Below the pieces are notes generated by a model. It was not told where the DNA came from and made no database searches. It saw only the letters and a program-made list of their open reading frames with translations. The position numbers and the translations under genes are program-made. 40,197 nt of DNA from Clostridiaceae bacterium. Lineage in GTDB: Bacteria > Bacillota > Clostridia > Oscillospirales > Acutalibacteraceae. Below are positions 38,260 to 40,197 of the stretch, piece by piece. Numbering within the stretch: the first letter of the stretch is position 1; every line of letters starts with the position of its first letter. Where the stretch lies: the NCBI GenBank assembly GCA_016295355.1, contig JAEDLK010000013.1, positions 1 to 40,197 of the forward strand, in the 5' to 3' direction.

Positions 38260-38361
38260 CTTAATTATATTAGGCAAACTAACGAATAAGCGTTACAAAC
38301 AAACAAAATTTCTTTATATTCTTTTAATATTATTTTGTGGTCTTCCCGTTTTATGATTTGG

Positions 38362-38370
38362 TGTTATAAT
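38362..38370 (+). promoter_or_regulatory. Extended -10 promoter of the yitT-like gene
   Basis: TGTTATAAT with perfect TATAAT (38365-38370) and TG extension; no clear -35. The start codon is 35 bp downstream. Confidence 0.5.
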
Positions 38371-38405
38371 AGCCGATGAGTTAAACATAAAACGGGGGAT
38401 TGGAC

Positions 38406-39293
38406 ATGAAAGAAAATAGGGTGTTGTCTTACTTAAATATTGTGGGAGTAGCCTTTTTACTGGCCTGCAACTATCAGTTGTTTATTTTCAAAAATGCCTT
38501 TGCACCGGCCGGGTTGTCGGGTATTGCCACCATGGTGCAGTACAAATTAAACTTCAGCATCGGCTATATGAATTTGCTGATTAACCTTCCGTTATGCGTG
38601 TTAGCCTATTTTAAGATGAACCGCTCCTTTGCCTTTAAGAATTTGACCTTTTGTCTATCCTTTACCGGTTTTATTCTGTTCTTTAAGCAGTTTCCGCTGT
38701 TGGACGCCTATGCCTATGTAACCGAAAACGGGACAAGCACTATATTGGCACCGGTGGCGGCCGGGGTTGTGTCGGGCTTTGTGTACGGCGTGGCGGTGCG
38801 GGAGGGCGCGACAACCGGCGGTACCGACATCGTGGCTGCACTGATCCGTCAAAAAGACCCGGCTCGTAGTTTATTTTCGGTGATTTTTGCTATCAACACC
38901 GTGGTGGCGGTGGTCTCTTTCTTTGTATATGACTATCGGTTTGAGCCGGTCATCCTTTGCATTGTATATTGCTTTTTAAGCAGTCGTATCGGCGATGCTA
39001 TCATCCGCGGCGGCAAATCGCAAATTAAGTTTGAAATCATTACCCGGCAGTACGAGGAAATGTCGACTGAAATTATTCAAAAATTGCGACACAGCGTGAC
39101 GATGCTGCCGGCCAAGGGAATGTTCTCCGGCAATGACACCGAGTTACTCATTTGCCTTGTGAACAGGCACCAAGTACCGGCTTTGCGGGAGATTATTGCT
39201 CGGTATCCCGGCTCGTTTGCCTATGTTGCCCCGGTCAGCGAGGTGTACGGAAACTTCAAACAAATTGCTCATATCGTATCGACAAAAAAGTAG
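38406..39293 (+). CDS. YitT family membrane protein (DUF161/DUF2179)
   Basis: This 295-residue protein has five or six transmembrane helices with the APAGLSGIATMVQY and REGATTGGTDIVA motifs of the YitT membrane domain (residues ~10-200), followed by a soluble DUF2179 domain (FEIITRQYEEMSTEIIQKL...GRVxML-type region). ATG 38406 has GGGGGA 6 bp upstream. The substrate or signal is unknown; several paralogues per genome are usual in Firmicutes. It is probably monocistronic. Confidence 0.9.
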   Translation: MKENRVLSYLNIVGVAFLLACNYQLFIFKNAFAPAGLSGIATMVQYKLNFSIGYMNLLINLPLCVLAYFKMNRSFAFKNLTFCLSFTGFILFFKQFPLLDAYAYVTENGTSTILAPVAAGVVSGFVYGVAVREGATTGGTDIVAALIRQKDPARSLFSVIFAINTVVAVVSFFVYDYRFEPVILCIVYCFLSSRIGDAIIRGGKSQIKFEIITRQYEEMSTEIIQKLRHSVTMLPAKGMFSGNDTELLICLVNRHQVPALREIIARYPGSFAYVAPVSEVYGNFKQIAHIVSTKK

Positions 39294-39294
39294 T

Positions 39295-39444
39295 CGCCCG
39301 CCAAACCCCTTTAAGCGACTCGGCGGAGAATAAGTCAAACAGATCACGCCCTGCCAAACGGATGTTTAAGCGACTCGGCGGAGAATAAGGGAACAGATCA
39401 CGCCCCGCCAAACGGATGTTTAAGCGACTCGGCGGAGAGTAAGG
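39295..39444. repeat. Three-unit ~53-bp tandem repeat
   Basis: The units start at 39295, 39347 and 39401 and share the core TTTAAGCGACTCGGCGGAG. The second and third are nearly identical; the first differs at its left end. There are no variable spacers, so it is not a CRISPR. It lies between yitT and the secA terminator. Confidence 0.8.
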
Positions 39445-39453
39445 CGAAGCAAC

Positions 39454-39498
39454 AAAAAACATCCCTCAAGGAGTTGTCCTTAGGGGATGTTTTTGTTA
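39454..39498. terminator. Bidirectional terminator between yitT-like gene and secA
   Basis: An 18-bp stem with one 2-nt internal mismatch (AAAAACATCCC..AAGGA / TCCTT..GGGATGTTTTT) around GTTG has T-runs on both strands. It serves both convergent genes. Confidence 0.85.
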
Positions 39499-39505
39499 TT
39501 TGGGT

Positions 39506-40197
39506 TTATTTCAGCAGGTTTTTCCCGCAGCAACGCTTATACTTTAGGCCACTGCCACAGGGGCAGGGTGCGTTAAGCGGTACGGCGCCCGAGCCCTTAA
39601 CGGTGTTGGGCTTATCCACTGTTGTTTCGGTGGCCACCTTTTCCCGCTTGACATCCTCTTGGCGGCGCACCTGCACCGACAGTGCCAAACGAGCCGTTTG
39701 TTGCCGAATGGCATCGGTCATAGCATTGAACATATCATAGCTTTCCTGGCGATAGGCCACCACGGGGTCATGCTGACCGTAGGCACGCAGGCCGATTCCC
39801 TGTCGCAGCTGATCCATGGCGTCGATATGATCCATCCAGTTAGTATCCACGCTGCGAAGCAAAACCACCCGTTCCATTTCCTTGGTCAGCTCCTCGCCGA
39901 AGCTCTCACGGCGTTCCTCATATCGAGCGTGTGCCTTCTCTTTAAGGGTTTCAGCGACATCTTCCTTGGTTAAACGGTTCAATTCATCAACCGTGTAATG
40001 CAAGTCGGTATTTTGGCATACCCAACCGGCAAAATACTCACGCAGTGCCGCAAAGTCCCAATTCTCGCACAACGCATCCTGACAACAACGATCCACCACT
40101 GAATCAATGGTGTCATCAATCATCTTGGCAACCGTACCGGAAATATCCTCGCCGTCAAGCACCTTGTTACGCTGGGCGTAAATCAGCTCGCGCTGCT
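39506..40197 (-). CDS. secA: SecA preprotein translocase ATPase, C-terminal part (cut by window edge)
   Basis: The visible 230 residues are the C-terminal helical wing and scaffold of SecA, the motor that drives proteins through SecYEG. The frame enters from the window edge as ELIYAQRNKVLDGEDI; SVDTNWMDHIDAMDQLRQGIGLRAYGQHDP is diagnostic. The C-terminus carries the zinc-binding SEC-C motif CPCGSGLKYKRCCG that contacts SecB, ribosome or membrane. The 5' end lies beyond position 40197. Confidence 0.97.
   Translation of the reverse strand, partial: QRELIYAQRNKVLDGEDISGTVAKMIDDTIDSVVDRCCQDALCENWDFAALREYFAGWVCQNTDLHYTVDELNRLTKEDVAETLKEKAHARYEERRESFGEELTKEMERVVLLRSVDTNWMDHIDAMDQLRQGIGLRAYGQHDPVVAYRQESYDMFNAMTDAIRQQTARLALSVQVRRQEDVKREKVATETTVDKPNTVKGSGAVPLNAPCPCGSGLKYKRCCGKNLLK

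Noticed and set aside
39295..39444. CRISPR array
   Set aside because: The units are contiguous and nearly identical over their whole length with no variable spacers, and no cas genes are near.

Overview
The window is a low-to-mid GC chromosomal segment of an endospore-forming member of the Clostridia, most likely from the Ruminococcaceae/Oscillospiraceae side. Evidence for this is the dnaA-dnaN-yaaA-recF-remB-gyrB-gyrA origin block, an IspH fused to ribosomal protein S1, a PerR/reverse-rubrerythrin pair, spoVAE behind a forespore-type promoter, and a SpoVB-like flippase. The species cannot be named from sequence alone. No rRNA or tRNA gene was recognised.

Bases 1 to about 3430 form an AT-rich accessory island. 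It holds a lone hypothetical gene that looks like an immunity protein, then a direct duplication of about 1 kb. Each copy carries a terminator, a broken fragment of a carrier domain ending in a HP..CHC motif, a DUF6883-type toxin tip and a DUF4926-like immunity gene. About 500 bp of gene-free, hairpin-rich DNA follows.

Bases 3430-16510 are housekeeping: thrC-thrB (leftward), uvrA, and then a tight rightward operon of seven genes (DUF5685, J-domain protein, small membrane protein, HI0933-type flavoprotein, cmk, plsC, ispH-rpsA fusion), ending at a strong terminator and followed by a convergent mscS. The DUF5685 protein has two Asp-rich motifs reminiscent of prenyl synthases and lies in the same operon as ispH.

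Bases 17000-20960 are leftward: a membrane-anchored extracellular nuclease with a small conserved partner, the perR-reverse rubrerythrin oxidative-stress operon, a small membrane protein, and a SLOG/DprA-like protein beside the origin.

Bases 20960-31110 are the replication-origin block, with an AT-rich unwinding candidate and a strong dnaA promoter. No exact consensus DnaA boxes are visible in the two gaps flanking dnaA. A CPBP protease follows gyrA. The next gap (31108-31454) contains three copies of one 16-bp element that is half parS and half Noc-binding site, a good candidate for a ParB/Noc loading centre. tadA and a short QueG-like protein follow.

Bases 33050-40197 hold the leftward operon rarA-ydbS-like-ydbT-like. 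Its last stop codon overlaps the -35 of an apparent sigma-G promoter for a solitary spoVAE. Beyond it are a rightward SpoVB-like flippase, a YitT-family protein, a three-unit 53-bp tandem repeat, a bidirectional terminator, and the 3' end of secA cut by the window edge.
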